64,000 nt of DNA from positions 1,426,001 to 1,490,000 of the forward strand of contig OY744469.1 of assembly GCA_963556145.1 (NCBI GenBank), given 5' to 3'. The notes under the pieces were generated by a model. That model saw only the letters and a program-made list of their open reading frames with translations. It did not search any database and was not told the DNA's origin. A program made the translations under genes and the position numbers. The DNA comes from Hygrocybe punicea (Eukaryota; Basidiomycota; Agaricomycetes; Agaricales; Hygrophoraceae). Below are positions 46,711 to 58,090 of the stretch, piece by piece (the first letter of the stretch is position 1; every line of letters begins with the position of its first letter).

Positions 46711-46974
46711 AAAGAAAGGGACAAGACGTGAGAAACCCTGCTTACGTTGCTTATACTCACATGTTTCTCTCATACACAGTCACGTTCTACCATGTAAGGC
46801 AGCTTGAGCACTGCCTGCGAGACAAAGCTCAGCCCTATCTAACTTTCCCATAGGAAACGACCCCATGGCCCCTCTGCAAGCTCTCTACATCTCCTGCGGC
46901 TGACCATTCGATCCCAAACTTGAATGTTTGGCCAAAACAGGTTAAAATCTCATTTTCTCTTACTTTAGTCTCCT

Positions 46975-47720
46975 CCTGATCACATCTCTACTCCAAGACC
47001 TCAGAATGCCAAATGCCCCAAACATAGTCAGACAGGACTGAATGGAGTCAGCCTCACCTCGCCTCATATCCCCTCTCCCAGATCTTTACCCCTGGATCTT
47101 GGACAGTCAAACCCTGCTATACACACATATAGAACCCATTGGGGTCAGTTGAGCAAACAATGGTGCGTTCATTCGACTCCGTTAACTGGCACTGACCTCA
47201 CCTTTCCCCCTACCCTCTCCTACCAGATCTGTACCCCTGGACCTCGGATGGCCTATCCTCACCACAAACAGTCGGATGGGACCCATTTGGATTAGATGAA
47301 TATAAAATAGTGAGTTCGATCAACTTCGTTCACTCACACTGACTCACTCTCTCCTAATATCCCCCCTACCAGATCTCAACCTCCGACCCTCGGATCGCCA
47401 AACCCCTCCACATATACATGCATAGGACCCAATAGATTGGACAAGCATACAACTGTGCATTCATTCAACTTTGTTGACCCACACTGGCCTTATGTCCCCT
47501 TATACTCTGCCTACCAGTTCTCTACCTTTGGACCTCGGATGATCAAATCCTGCCTTATGCAGACAAATATGACCCTATAGGGTCGTTTGAGCATGACAAT
47601 ATAAATTTGTTCCACCTTGTTAACCCGTGCTGGCTCTATCTCTCCTCATACGCCCCTCCCAGATCTCTACCCTTAGGTTTCAGATTGCCATCCCCCTTTC
47701 CATGTGGTAATTATTCTTGA
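46975..47720. repeat. 145-bp satellite, five to six degenerate copies
   Basis: The anchor word CCAGATCT.TACCC (or CCAGTTCT) recurs at 47081, 47226, 47372, 47517 and 47662, spacings of 145, 146, 145 and 145 bp. Each unit also has CTCGGAT, ATAGGACCCA.T.GG and a word like TTCATTCAACTTTGTTAACC. A further partial unit lies near 46983. Non-coding. Confidence 0.82.
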
Positions 47721-47879
47721 TGCTCTACTCTTTTTACTTCTACTGGCTGATCACTTCCACCTTATACCACTGTACCATACAATTAAATTATGAATAAACT
47801 TATTAATATAAGAAATTAGGTTGGCTAACTCTGATATAAAATTATTACTATTGTTGATTGAATATTGACAAAATGTCAC

Positions 47880-48430
47880 ATTTCACTCCGATCCGACTAC
47901 CGCTTCTGACCCTGCATCCGACAATGACTTCATTGCCTGAGTCCAGAACATTGTTAATGACAACCGAAGACAGTATCCTGATCCCTATGATTATCTTCTC
48001 CATCCAATCACCACTGACAAATCACCAACAACCCTCATACACGTACTTAATAACACCGCACAGCACAATCATTGAATCAGCTGTCTGTTGTCACCAGACC
48101 CACAATGCAGTCATTGGCCACCACACTGGCACTCCGAAATGTGTAGACCATGAAGCAAGCGAAAACACCGTTCATCTCAGAGCTCAGCCTCCTCATCGCC
48201 ATACATCATAACAAAGAAGTCTACCCTGAAGTCATTGTAGTATATAAACCTGAACACTTGTAGTCAGTAATTCTTAAGTCTAGTTTAGCTACTCTTCCCC
48301 CGATCGCCACCTTGACTACCCAGACAATCCCTTTCCCCTTCCTACACTTTTATACTCACTTATCTTATACATTCATCCTCTGTTTGATTGATTGTTACTG
48401 GAGTCTGCAATTAAGACAGCGATCCATAAC
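47880..48430 (+). repeat. probable 5' LTR of the chromovirus
   Basis: Non-coding, with a TATA box (AGTATATAAACC near 48238), lying just upstream of gag. Parts of it (about 47886-48055) recur in inverted orientation at 59211-59333 and 60201-60246, which supports a dispersed LTR. The exact ends and primer binding site were not fixed. Confidence 0.5.
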
Positions 48431-48641
48431 ATAAAACTAGACTTCTCCTAACTCCCCTAACAATTACCCAAGACCACCCAGCTCCATGATAATACCGAAC
48501 ACCAGAATCAGACCTCAATGACGAATACCATCTGACACCTGAATTGCTGACGAGACGAATTCGATCAATATGTCGTAATAAGAACAACCTTCCATCCCTT
48601 GCCTTTCTCCTCATCATCACTTCCTTTTACAACAACAACCA

Positions 48642-49560
48642 TGTCCACTTCCACTGTTACTTCACCTGCAGCCCCGACAACTCCAAAGTCTCTTATTGCT
48701 CCGCCGATTCAATACGATGGAAACAAAGAAGGCTTTAAGATGTTCATCCGCAGTACCCACATCTACATCCAGGCAAACATTTCCCATCTTGATACGGATG
48801 AAAAGCAAATCCTTTTCATCCTTTCCTATCTGCAGGGAGGACTCGCTGGGCGATGAGCAGACAAATTTGTTGACATTGCACTTGCACATGACCCAGTCAA
48901 ATTTGGGACAATGACCAACTTCAAAACAGAATTTTGGTGACACTTCAAGAAGCCGGACCAGAAGAAAGACGCATCAACGAAGCTCAATGATTTACAATGA
49001 GGAAAGATGACTGCAGATGAGTTTTGGATTGAATTCAACACTCTCCAATGTATGTCTAGCTTAACTGAAGCTGACAACCTTTCTTACCTTGTCCAACTCA
49101 TCGAGTTGCACATGAACAAACCCTTGATCGACCAGATCTATACCTCACCAAATATCCCAACAACTATTAATGGATGGAGAACTCAGACTATGAAGCTCGA
49201 CCAGCAATGGCAACGCCATCAGGAACAAATACGTTCCATGACAATGACCACTCCGAAACCACGATACATCATGACCACTATGACACAGACAATGCTGGTC
49301 CCAGCACAACCACAATCCAAATCTGACCCTATGGATGTTAACACACGAAGGACCCAACCGAGACAACAGATGTTTACACGTCTGACCGATGACCAATGCC
49401 TTGATTATATGAAAAGGGGGATTTGCTTCAAATGTTGACAACCAGGACATATCTCGTGCAATTGTCCAGAACAAAGAGAACAACAACAAGTACGGTCTAT
49501 GCAGACCATACCACAAACCTAGAAACAGGAGCAGGACAATGGTAAAGACGTCAGAATTGC
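48642..49560 (+). pseudogene. chromovirus gag with CCHC knuckle
   Basis: Opens at MSTSTVTSPAAPTTPK (ATG 48642). The capsid-like part is IQYDGNKEGFKMFIRST...LSYLQGGLAG, then TADEFWIEFNTL. A CCHC zinc knuckle near 49425-49465 reads CFKC, stop, QPGHISCNC, in which the TGA replaces the Arg usual at that site. Further TGAs lie at about 48854, 48938 and 48999. The C-terminus from 49560 is Glu/Lys-rich. Confidence 0.7.
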
Positions 49561-50151
49561 TGCACTTATGGATGAGCTGGCCATGTTAAAGAAGAAATGA
49601 GAGGATTTTTAAAGAAGTGACGTGCAGCACAGGAGGCCACGATTGCTCAACTTGAGAAAGATGTAACAGTATACAGACAATTCAATACTGTTTTCACTAA
49701 ACTCAAAGACCTCCAAAACGATCTACACCGAAACCAAAACCCAGAGCTGAAAGAGGAATGCAACATGTAGCAAGATACCCATGTTGCAGGAGAAGAAGAA
49801 GAAGAAGTACAGGAAGTACGAAATGTCAAACAAGTTTGTACGCATCAATGTAATCACATTCATCACGAACAAGAACAGAAAATCACAATTGAATCGGAGT
49901 TCAATGCTGCCGAAATGATCACTGCTATGCGTAACACAACTATTGGCTATGCCCTTGATTTACTCAATGATTATGACATTCATGGACAGTGAACAGAGAA
50001 GATTTCGCCTGGATTGGTCCGTTTGCTTAATCGCCAACCAATCGACCAAGCCATCAAATGGTTAGTACAGGAAAGGCCATAAGATTCACCACATGAACCA
50101 CAAACACTTGAACAAGTTTGAACCATAACGAGAAAAGACTCTGAATTACGA

Positions 50152-50520
50152 ATGGCATTATTGGTCCATGGCTTTGTCACTGTCCCACAGGATGGTCACC
50201 AATATCCGATGACTGGTCCTATCGATTGTGGATGTACGATTTGTGCTATTGATGTTAGCTATGTCAAAGCACATAATATTCTAATGAAACCATACCTCAA
50301 CCCATTCAATTTGTATATGAGTGACAGAACGCAACCAAAAAGAGGACAAATCATGAAATACTGTGAACTTCGTCTACACCTGGGAGACCATCAAGAACTT
50401 CTCTGTTTCGCTGTAACAAAATTAGCAAAAATGGACATTTTCCTCGAATATGACTGGCTAAAGAAACATAACCCAGAAATTGATTGGCATGAAAACGAGA
50501 TCAAGTTTTCTCAATGTCTT
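50152..50520 (+). pseudogene. chromovirus aspartic protease domain
   Basis: The retroviral-type protease signature is PIDCGCTICAIDVSYVKAHN, with DCG in place of the usual DSG/DTG. It is followed by the hydrophobic FAVTKLAKMDIFLEYDWLKK, equivalent to the conserved GxDILLGxDWLxxHNP segment. Open in one frame with the RT start. Confidence 0.65.
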
Positions 50521-50749
50521 TCCGGATGTGGTGAACCATCGACAATACGATCAATGGAATTCAATACCGTCATTTGGGAACATCCTCTTTGGTTTGATGA
50601 AGTTATGCAAGAAACAATAGAACCCGCACATTTTCGCTCATTCATGACAAAATCAACGGAACCCGTGATCAAAGCACAGGAACAACAGAAAGAAAAAACC
50701 TTTGAAGAATTAGTACCAGAAGTGTATTGCAAATATTGTGTTGTCTTTG

Positions 50750-52480
50750 AACCATCTGGCTTTGACGAACTTCCTTCATGGAAACCATGGGATCATGCCA
50801 TCACATTAAAGCCTGATGCACTGGATCATCATGACTGTAAACTTTATCCACTATCACCCATAGAACGACAGGATCTCCATAAATTCCTTGACGAAAACCT
50901 GAAAACAGGATGAATATGACCATCGAAATTACCATATGCCTCTCCTTTCTTTTTTGTCTCCAAGAAAGACGCCACCGAATGACGACCAATACAAGATTGC
51001 TGCTAGCTAGTATTGCCACAACTATAGCCGAGGTTTTTCGAAAAATGGCTATATCATTGTCAATAAAATAGTGGAAATTATGAGAATATTTGGGTGCACA
51101 GACCACGCGAAAAGCCGGAGGGTCCTCTGCCAACATTAGTTGATGCAATGAGGCCCTGGTCTCTTATTGGACCATCTTTAAATTGTAGTTGATTCAAGTA
51201 CAAATCAAAGTCGGTCCAATAAGAGACCAGGGACTCATTGCATCAACTAATATTGGCAGAGGACCCTCCGGCTTTTCGTGTGGTCTGTGCACCCAAATAT
51301 TCTCATAATTTCCACCATTTTATTGACAATGATATAGCCATTTTTCGAAAAACATCGGCTATAGTCGTGGCAACACTACTGCTGGCTGAATTCCTGGACC
51401 GTTGACGATAAATATCCACTTCCATTAATCAATGACATCATCAATCAGTTGGAAGATGCAAAATTCTTCCCTAAATTAGACGTCCGATGGGGATTCAACA
51501 ATATTCAAATCTAAGAAGGAGATGAATATAAAGCCACTTTCTTGACACCAAAAGGATTGTTCAAACCAACCGTCATGTTCTTTGGGTTGAAGAATTCACC
51601 ACCGACATTCCAATGATTGATGAATCATGTTTTCTGATATGAGATACGAGAAGGCTGGCTATTGGTGTACATGGATGACATTCTAATTTTCTCAAAATCG
51701 CTCGAAGAAAACCAAAGATGGACAAAACAAGTCTTGAAAATCTTCCATGAGAACAATTTATTCTTGAAGCCAAAGAAATATACGTTCGATAAAGAAAAAG
51801 TCGATTATCTTGGACTTGTCGTCGGACAGGGACAAGTACAAATGGATTTAATCAAGACCAATGCTATTACAGACTGGCCAACACCAATGAACAAAACAGA
51901 ATTGCAACAATTTATTGGCTTCCTCAATTTTTATTGACACTTTGTCGAGAATTTCTCCCAGATTGCAGTGCCATTACATCGATTGACAGGCAACGAGAAA
52001 TGGGACTGGATGGAAGAACAACAAAACACATTTAATCAACTAAAGACAATCATTACGACCAATCTGATCCTCGTTTTACTGTTCCTGACAAAAAATTTAT
52101 CCTTGAATGTGATGCGTTTGACTTTGCAATCAGTGCCATTTTATCACAGAAACAACCCGACAGTCTTTTCCACCCTGTTGCATATATGTCAATGACAATG
52201 ACCCCAGCAGAACGAAATTACCAAATCTTTAATAAAGAATTGCTCACAATCTTTCGGTGTTTTGAAGAATGGCGACAGTTCCTCCTTGGCGCGAACGAAC
52301 AAATCGACATTTACACCAACCATCACAATCTCAAATACTATCGCAAACCACAAGATCTCACATGATGACAAGCACGATAGATCGCTTTCCTGCAGGATTA
52401 CAACTTCTGTCTCCTATACCAAAAAGGATCACAAAACAAAAAAGCTGATCTTCTTTCTCGATGTGTTGATCACAAACCTA
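50750..52480 (+). pseudogene. chromovirus reverse transcriptase and RNase H, split by MITE
   Basis: The RT opens KPWDHAITLKPDA and KLYPLSPIERQDL, then KLPYASPFFFVSKKD and RPIQD at 50999, where a 371-bp MITE interrupts. It resumes LNSWTVDDKYPLPLIND (51387), KLDVRWGFNNIQI, FGLKNSPPTFQ and the catalytic YMDD at 51667-51679, then LEENQRWTKQVLKIFHENN and WPTPMNKTELQQFIGFLNFY. RNase H follows in part (LECDAFDFAISAILSQ near 52110). TGAs at about 50911, 50981, 51616 and 51935 lie where relatives carry Arg or similar. Confidence 0.75.
51008..51378. mobile_element. hAT-type fold-back MITE in RT domain, 8-bp TSD
   Basis: Inverted ends TAGTATTGCCACAACTATAG and the complement ...GTGGCAACACTA. The two arms of about 165 bp are nearly perfect complements (for example AGGACCCTCCGGCTTTTCG and CCAATAAGAGACCAGGG). 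Flanked by CTGCTAGC (51000-51007) and CTGCTGGC (51379-51386), an 8-bp duplication with one mismatch. TAG-type ends and an 8-bp TSD indicate hAT mobilisation. Confidence 0.85.
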
Positions 52481-52497
52481 CAGACATCAACAAAGGT

Positions 52498-53470
52498 ATG
52501 ATTGGTTTGCCAGAATATTTATTTGTAGTACCAGAGCAATCCATTCAAAAAATCCTACATTCTTCATCCTCGTATGACAACATCATTTCCTTTCATCACA
52601 ACAATCCGACCGCAGGACATCCAGGACATGACAAAATGATTGAATTGATTTTGCAAACGACAACATGGCCAACCATTCATGATGATGTTGAACGATTCAT
52701 TGCTGGTTGTATAGAGTGTCAGCAAAACAAACCACGACAAGGGAAACAATTGGGTCAACTTTTCCTGCATGAGGTGCCACCCTACAATTGGCATACCATT
52801 TCCGTCGATATGATCGGTCTCTTACCCGAATCACATGGTTTCGACGCCATTCTCATCATTGTTGACAAACGGTCAAAACATCTGATTTTCGTTGCCACAA
52901 ATACAACATTGACATCAGAAGGATGGGCACGATTATTCCACGACTATGTCTTCAAAGGTTTCGGCATGCCACATTTTGTCATTTCCGATCGTGGCTCTGT
53001 TTTCATTTCCCATTTCATCACGGAGTTGTATTCATTGATCGGCATCAGAGGACGACCAACAACAGCTTATCATCCATGTGCAGATGGACAAACTGAATGA
53101 ATGAATCAAGAATTGAAAATTTTCTTTCGCTATTTCACAAATTATCGACAAGACGATTGGAGTAAATGGCTCGCACTTGCAGAGTTTGCGTTGGCCAATC
53201 GGGAATCATCTGCGATCAAAACTTCCTCCTTCTTTGCCACACAGGGACAGCATCCATAGACTGGCCTCAACATCAAAACAGATATGTCCATTATGAACGA
53301 AGCCATCAGTGATTTTATCACGTGAATGAAAGCCATACAAAAAAAAATTGGAGAAATCACTGATGTCACAAGACAAACAATGAAGGAAAAGTATGACAGT
53401 CATGTCAAGGATATTCTCTTCTCTCCTGGTGACAAAGTTTGGCTAAATGGAAAGAATTTAACCACAGATT
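52498..53470 (+). pseudogene. chromovirus integrase
   Basis: The HHCC zinc domain is FHHNNPTAGHPGHDKMIEL, then CIECQQNKPR. The DDE core has Asp in SVDMIGLLPES, Asp in ISDRGSVFISHF and Glu in DGQTE, all present. A TGA directly follows QTE (53098), then the frame goes on (MNQELKIFFRYFTNY). More TGA/TAG codons lie at 53260 and 53324. Confidence 0.75.
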
Positions 53471-53553
53471 GACCCAGCAAAAAGTTGGACAATTAACAGT
53501 TCAGCCCATTCACGATCCTCGCGAAAGTCAGTTCTTCTTCCTATAAATTAAAA

Positions 53554-54123
53554 TTGCCAAAAGCCTGGAAAATCTTCCCCATCTTCAATGTCGCCCTCCT
53601 TTTCCCCTTCCATCCTCCCACTACCACAATACAACAAAAATACCATCTCCGTCATCCCCCTGACATTATCGACAATGATGACCATTACGAAATAGAAACA
53701 ATCCTTGACTCCCATATTCGCTGCAATAAATTATACTACCTTGTCCATTGGCTTGATTATCCCTGTGACAAAGATTCCTGGATCCCTGCTGCTGATACTG
53801 CGTATTGTCAGGATCTCGTCAACGATTTTCACAAATCCCACCCCTGCGCTCCCTTTCTTTCCTCTCTCTGTTCATTATTTACGTTACCCCCTTCCATTAC
53901 TCATCCTTTTTCTTCCTCCGCTGTTTTACTTGCTATTTATCCCCATAATGCCACCCTTATCGTCAATAGCTCAAAAAACCATGCATTCCGGAAATACCTC
54001 TTCCCTCCCGATGTCACACATGCCTACCTCTACAAAACCACCCCTGTTGATGCTGAGGGACCTCTCTGGGGCTCACGTAGGACTCGATGGGAAAGGTCTG
54101 GATGGGATGATAGGATGAACTGA
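53554..54123 (+). CDS. chromovirus C-terminal part with chromodomain
   Basis: 189 open codons. After an integrase C-terminal segment (LPKAWKIFPIFNVALLFPF) the chromodomain reads YEIETILDSHIRCNKLYYLV, then HWLDYPCDKDSWIPAADT, with the aromatic cage positions Y, W and W. Chromodomains direct chromovirus integration to heterochromatin by binding methylated H3K9 (family knowledge). The 75 residues after it have no known match and end at 54123. Confidence 0.75.
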   Translation: MPKAWKIFPIFNVALLFPFHPPTTTIQQKYHLRHPPDIIDNDDHYEIETILDSHIRCNKLYYLVHWLDYPCDKDSWIPAADTAYCQDLVNDFHKSHPCAPFLSSLCSLFTLPPSITHPFSSSAVLLAIYPHNATLIVNSSKNHAFRKYLFPPDVTHAYLYKTTPVDAEGPLWGSRRTRWERSGWDDRMN

Positions 54124-55290
54124 CTACTACATCTGGAAGGGCTACTGACTAAGGGACTGGTCACATGATCTGTCAGGCACAACCACTACAATGCTGTTAC
54201 TTCTATCATCAAGATCTCTTCTCCTGTCATTGCCCCAACCCAGATCACCAATACCATTGGTGTTGGCAACCTTGATTTCAATACCTGAAAGAAGACCTGT
54301 CCTTACACCTTCCCCATCTCCCATTATTATCACCTTCCATCTCCACCACCCTTTTCCACGAATACGATGAAAGGGTGCACTGTGGTAATGTGAACAAAAT
54401 CAAATACCAACTCAACCACAGTGCTGTACAAATTCTGAGGGGTTCAAGCTCAATCCAAAAGGTTAATAAAAATACTCAGATGTGCTCTGGATAGCAGTGA
54501 TGATGTTTTCGATGTGCACAATGTGCGCAATGTGCGCGGTGTGTGCGAAACAGTCGGCGATGTTTTCGGCGTATATGTAGCACTTTGTAGAAGGAATGCA
54601 AAGTTTAATAGAGCATAGTGGAGCTATTGCATGGACAGCGCAGTAAAGAGGTGATATGGTAGACTGGAATCAGGGGTATGCAAGACGTCTCTCTAGTATG
54701 TAAACTATAGAGGGTATTTATGCGAAGTTGGTTGTTAGGACAATAAAGGGTGAAGAAGACAAGACAAATAGACAGCGTGCGACAGAAATATGGTGCAATA
54801 GGGATGAAATGGAACTGAAACAAAGGATATAGCACCATGCGAAGCAATTTCCAAAATATCTAGAGGATAGGAGCTATAATATTTCAAATAAATGAAACAT
54901 GTCGCATAAAGACTTCCCTGGAACCAGAACAGAATCGGAATGGAATAGGGTGAATGGTATAAGTGTGGGTGATGTTGGAGAGGCTTGAAATATGTTTCTG
55001 AAGGGGCCAAAGAGTTCCGAAGAAAATCGCAGTAATGTTGCAGTATCGCCCGTATCGCACGCATATCACAGTCGCATCGCAATGGAGATACACATAAATC
55101 GGGATGTTTCACAGTGAATCGCAGCATGTCGAGGCTAGAATAGGTCCAATAGAACATTTTCATGCATAGGGACATGTGCTGCGTATCAATGATATTATGA
55201 CTCCTCATTGTTTTTCCCTCCTCCCTTCCTTGTTTCTCTGCGACCATCCCGTTAACCCCAATCACCTCATTTATTGATCTGACCTGCCCT
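54124..55290. other. non-coding region
   Basis: No gene supported. Open frames on the minus strand (54735-55406) lack family features. GTGCGC/GTGCAC words cluster near 54510-54545. Confidence 0.35.
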
Positions 55291-55291
55291 A

Positions 55292-56160
55292 ATGTTTTTC
55301 TTATATATACTCCTCTTCTTTTTTTTTTCCTTCTTTTGCTCCTTCCTTCATCACTTCCATGTCTGCCTCTGCTATCTTTCTTCCTTCTTTCCCTTATTAC
55401 TCTCAACTCCCCCCCGTTTTCGTATTCCTCGTTCGAAATGTCGTTTCTGTCATTGTGATGTTCGCTTTTCCATTGACCTTTGGCCCCCTTCTTCTTTTGG
55501 CTCCATGCACCCCACGGCTTCCATTGCTCCTCTCAGCATCGACCTTTCTCTTGCTCCTCCTACCTTCTACTCCACGCATCCTCTTGGGCCTCCCCCCCGC
55601 TGTTCCTCTGACTGTCCCTGTTTGGTTCTCTGACAACCCTGTCGATCCTTACACCAATTTCATTGACTGTACCACTGTGTACGATTCCCTTGTCCTTCCA
55701 GTCAATCAGGACAATTCCCCTTGTTCCATGGGTATTGTCACATTTCAACATGTACCTTGCTGAATGTGCAGCTGACATCATTGTGAACAATGCACCATTT
55801 GGTTTTGCCCTTAAGAGCCCTGGTGATGTAGAACGAGCACAGGGGCTAATCACAAGTCAACGAGCACATCATGACCATCCTGATTTTTCTTTCACTGATC
55901 TGTTCACAGAAGAGATAAGTTGTCCTTCATCCTTGTTATGCCAGGCCCTTATGATTTTGCAAGGGGAATATCATGGGTTATTTTGCCCACAGCAGTGTTG
56001 CACAAATGCTTTACCACATCTGTTTGTGCAAGCTGCATGATGGTGATAACAATGATGAGTCACTTGCTGATAAGATGAGAGATCACCTGAGCAAAAAATA
56101 CCCCTTTCCCCCTACCATACTTTCTCTTGGAGCATCTCATGTAAGTTTTCTTAAATAATA
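55292..56160 (+). pseudogene. unidentified protein-coding relic
   Basis: Open plus-strand pieces in changing frames: 55292-55633 (CRFCHCDVRFSIDLWPPSS), 55610-55763 (DNPVDPYTNFIDCTTVYDS), 55749-56040 (YLAECAADIIVNNAPFGFA; DFSFTDLFTEEI) and 55973-56150 (CKLHDGDNNDESLADKMRD). A GTAAGT follows at about 56141. The changing frames suggest an old gene or unspliced exons. Product unknown. Confidence 0.3.
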
Positions 56161-56727
56161 CATGTTCACACACTGACACTTTCACTTATGAAATATAGCT
56201 TCATGATGCTATTCAGGATTTTATTTACAACTATTCAGCAGAAAAAGGTGACTGACCAGAGGAGGGAAGCACCTTTGCGACAATACATGCCAAGCTATTT
56301 CTTCTCATGAATTCCCCTGAATTCCCTTCAGAAGTGAAGATGGAGAACTCTTGAATGATCTGAAAATAACTGAGAAATGTTTTGAGTGAAAATATGCAAT
56401 AACTTACACTTTGAACTAACTGATGTGAGTCCAGCACATACACCACATTGTTTATCACGATGGCTATACAATAATCAGTGTTCAGATGGATCCAAAGTAT
56501 AAATAATTGCACTTTCTTCATCAGGGAGAGCATCTGGAGACTGTAAATTTAATCTTGAAATTCTCCAAATCATAGTAGCCATAAACTGCCTACATCATTG
56601 AGAGAATGGTAGAACATGACCCATAATAATATAATATTGAAGCTGCATTTTCCCATACTCAATGTATGTGAATTGGCGAGGAGCATATAAAGAGAGCCAA
56701 GAATCTGGATAGCAGTTGATGTTGTAA
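56161..56727. other. non-coding spacer
   Basis: Nothing beyond short chance open frames is visible. Confidence 0.35.
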
Positions 56728-56880
56728 TTAAGGATTGACACAGGTACGAGTTTACCCAAGGTGTTTCCATAACGGGTTACATGGGTATGAGTATGGTGTG
56801 CCGAATTGCTACCCGAGCCAAAACCGTACCCATTACCTGCGGTTATGGTTTTGTCACGGTTTGTCACGGGTTGACCACGC
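56728..56880. mobile_element. decayed terminal fragment of hAT family A
   Basis: AGGATTGACACAGGTACGAG, then GGTTACATGGGTATGAG and CCGTACCCATTACCTGCGG follow the same order as the inverted right end of the 13098-14137 element. Diverged, with no clear TSD. Confidence 0.5.
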
Positions 56881-56999
56881 TGCAGTTTACAAGGTGAGCA
56901 ACAGGCAGTACTCTCCCCTGTTTCTGGATAAGCTCAGAATTGCGTCGAATCACGCCATCGGTGAGTACTTAATCCTCGTAGAAAGACAGGTACGCTATA

Positions 57000-58060
57000 G
57001 CTAACAAGAAACAATCCTCTGCCAAGAAGGCCCGCACTCATCCTTCTCGTCGCTCTCCTGTGCCCTCAGTAGCCAGTGGGAGAGATTCTATCTCCTCTCT
57101 GGTGCTTCCTGGTGCTTCCCTTTCGACCACTCATAGTCACACTGGCTCAGTCGTGCCCAGCGTTGCCACCTCCACCTTCTCCAGTCATGCTGTCTCACCG
57201 ATCCCAAGCAGCAATGTCTCACCAGTTCCGAGTCGCCCATCATCTCCTGTTCGATCCAAGGACAGCGAAGCCGGTTCGAGTGATGAAGTGGACCCCGAAG
57301 AACAGCTTGGTGGGTTTCTCTCTGCAGCTTGATCCATCACCAAGCACTTACCAGATCTCTCAGCACATCTAAGGTGTACCTGGAGATCACCAATCTATCA
57401 CTTTTTTAAGGGACAGGTCAAGATCGAGGTCCTCAATGGTCGCCGCTCTCATTTTTTCACATGTGCCACTCGACTTTGCAAGTTTTCAGCTTGGGACGTG
57501 CGCTGCTTCCTCGATAAGGGGGATCGATCATCGACCGCTAATCTAAAGGCTCACGTTGTCAAGTGTTGGGGCGAGGAGGCCATTCACAACACCTCTGCCA
57601 GCACTGGGCCTCACAATGTCAGTGGCTCCATCTTCGCTGCCTTTGCGTGGCAGGGGCAACAACCTGTCAATGTGTCTCATCAGGCCCATATGACTAATGC
57701 GACTCGAGCTCATCTCGTGAAATGGGTAACTGAGAGCAATTGCCCCCTGGAGATCCTCAATGATCCCGAATTATGGGAGCTGCTGCTTGCTGGCTGACCC
57801 AAGCTCGAACTGCCAACCGCTAACACGTTACGTCGTGATATCCAAGTAGCTTTCGAACAGAGCATACAAAAGCTCTTATAAGACTATCCAGGACGACTTC
57901 ACTTTGTGACTGACACATGGATGTCACCTAATCACTACACCATCTATGCATGGACAGTTCATTTCCAGCACAATGCAGTCCCTATTTCGTTTCTACTCAA
58001 TCTAATTGAAGTGCCTGAGTTGCACTCAGGCAACACATTGACTGGAATGCAAGATTTCAG
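57000..58060 (+). pseudogene. hAT-type transposase remnant (N-terminal part)
   Basis: A Ser/Pro-rich N-terminus (57030-57330), then a BED-like zinc finger: HFFTCATRLCK and DRSSTANLKAHVVKCWGEE (57440-57580). The start of the catalytic region follows: HFVTDTWMSPNHYTIYAWTV (57902-57962), equivalent to the TDxWTSxxxxxYxxxT segment, then HSGNTL. In-frame stops at about 57331, 57797 and 57880. The rest of the transposase is missing after about 58040, where a different coding sequence starts. This could be a source transposase for family A, since a family A end lies 120 bp upstream; that is inference. Confidence 0.6.
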
Positions 58061-58090
58061 CAAGACTTTCAGGAACGACATGCTGCACGA

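Larger units (their letters stand above)
48642..54123 (+). mobile_element. Ty3/gypsy chromovirus (decayed), with MITE insertion
   Basis: Plus-strand order is gag, protease, RT, RNase H, integrase, chromodomain, as in chromoviruses. Many single-base TGA/TAG codons interrupt it, with little frameshifting. No 3' LTR was found after 54123, so the 3' end is truncated or unrecognised. Confidence 0.85.

Noticed and set aside
46975..47720. CRISPR-like array
   Set aside because: Repeats are long (145 bp), degenerate and without unique spacers, and the organism is a eukaryote.
47880..54600. Intact LTR retrotransposon with two LTRs
   Set aside because: The 5' LTR sequence does not recur after the chromodomain frame; the only matches are the inverted relic at 59.2-60.2 kb.
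54735..55406. 223-codon minus-strand frame
   Set aside because: No motif, mixed composition and no plausible gene context; likely chance.
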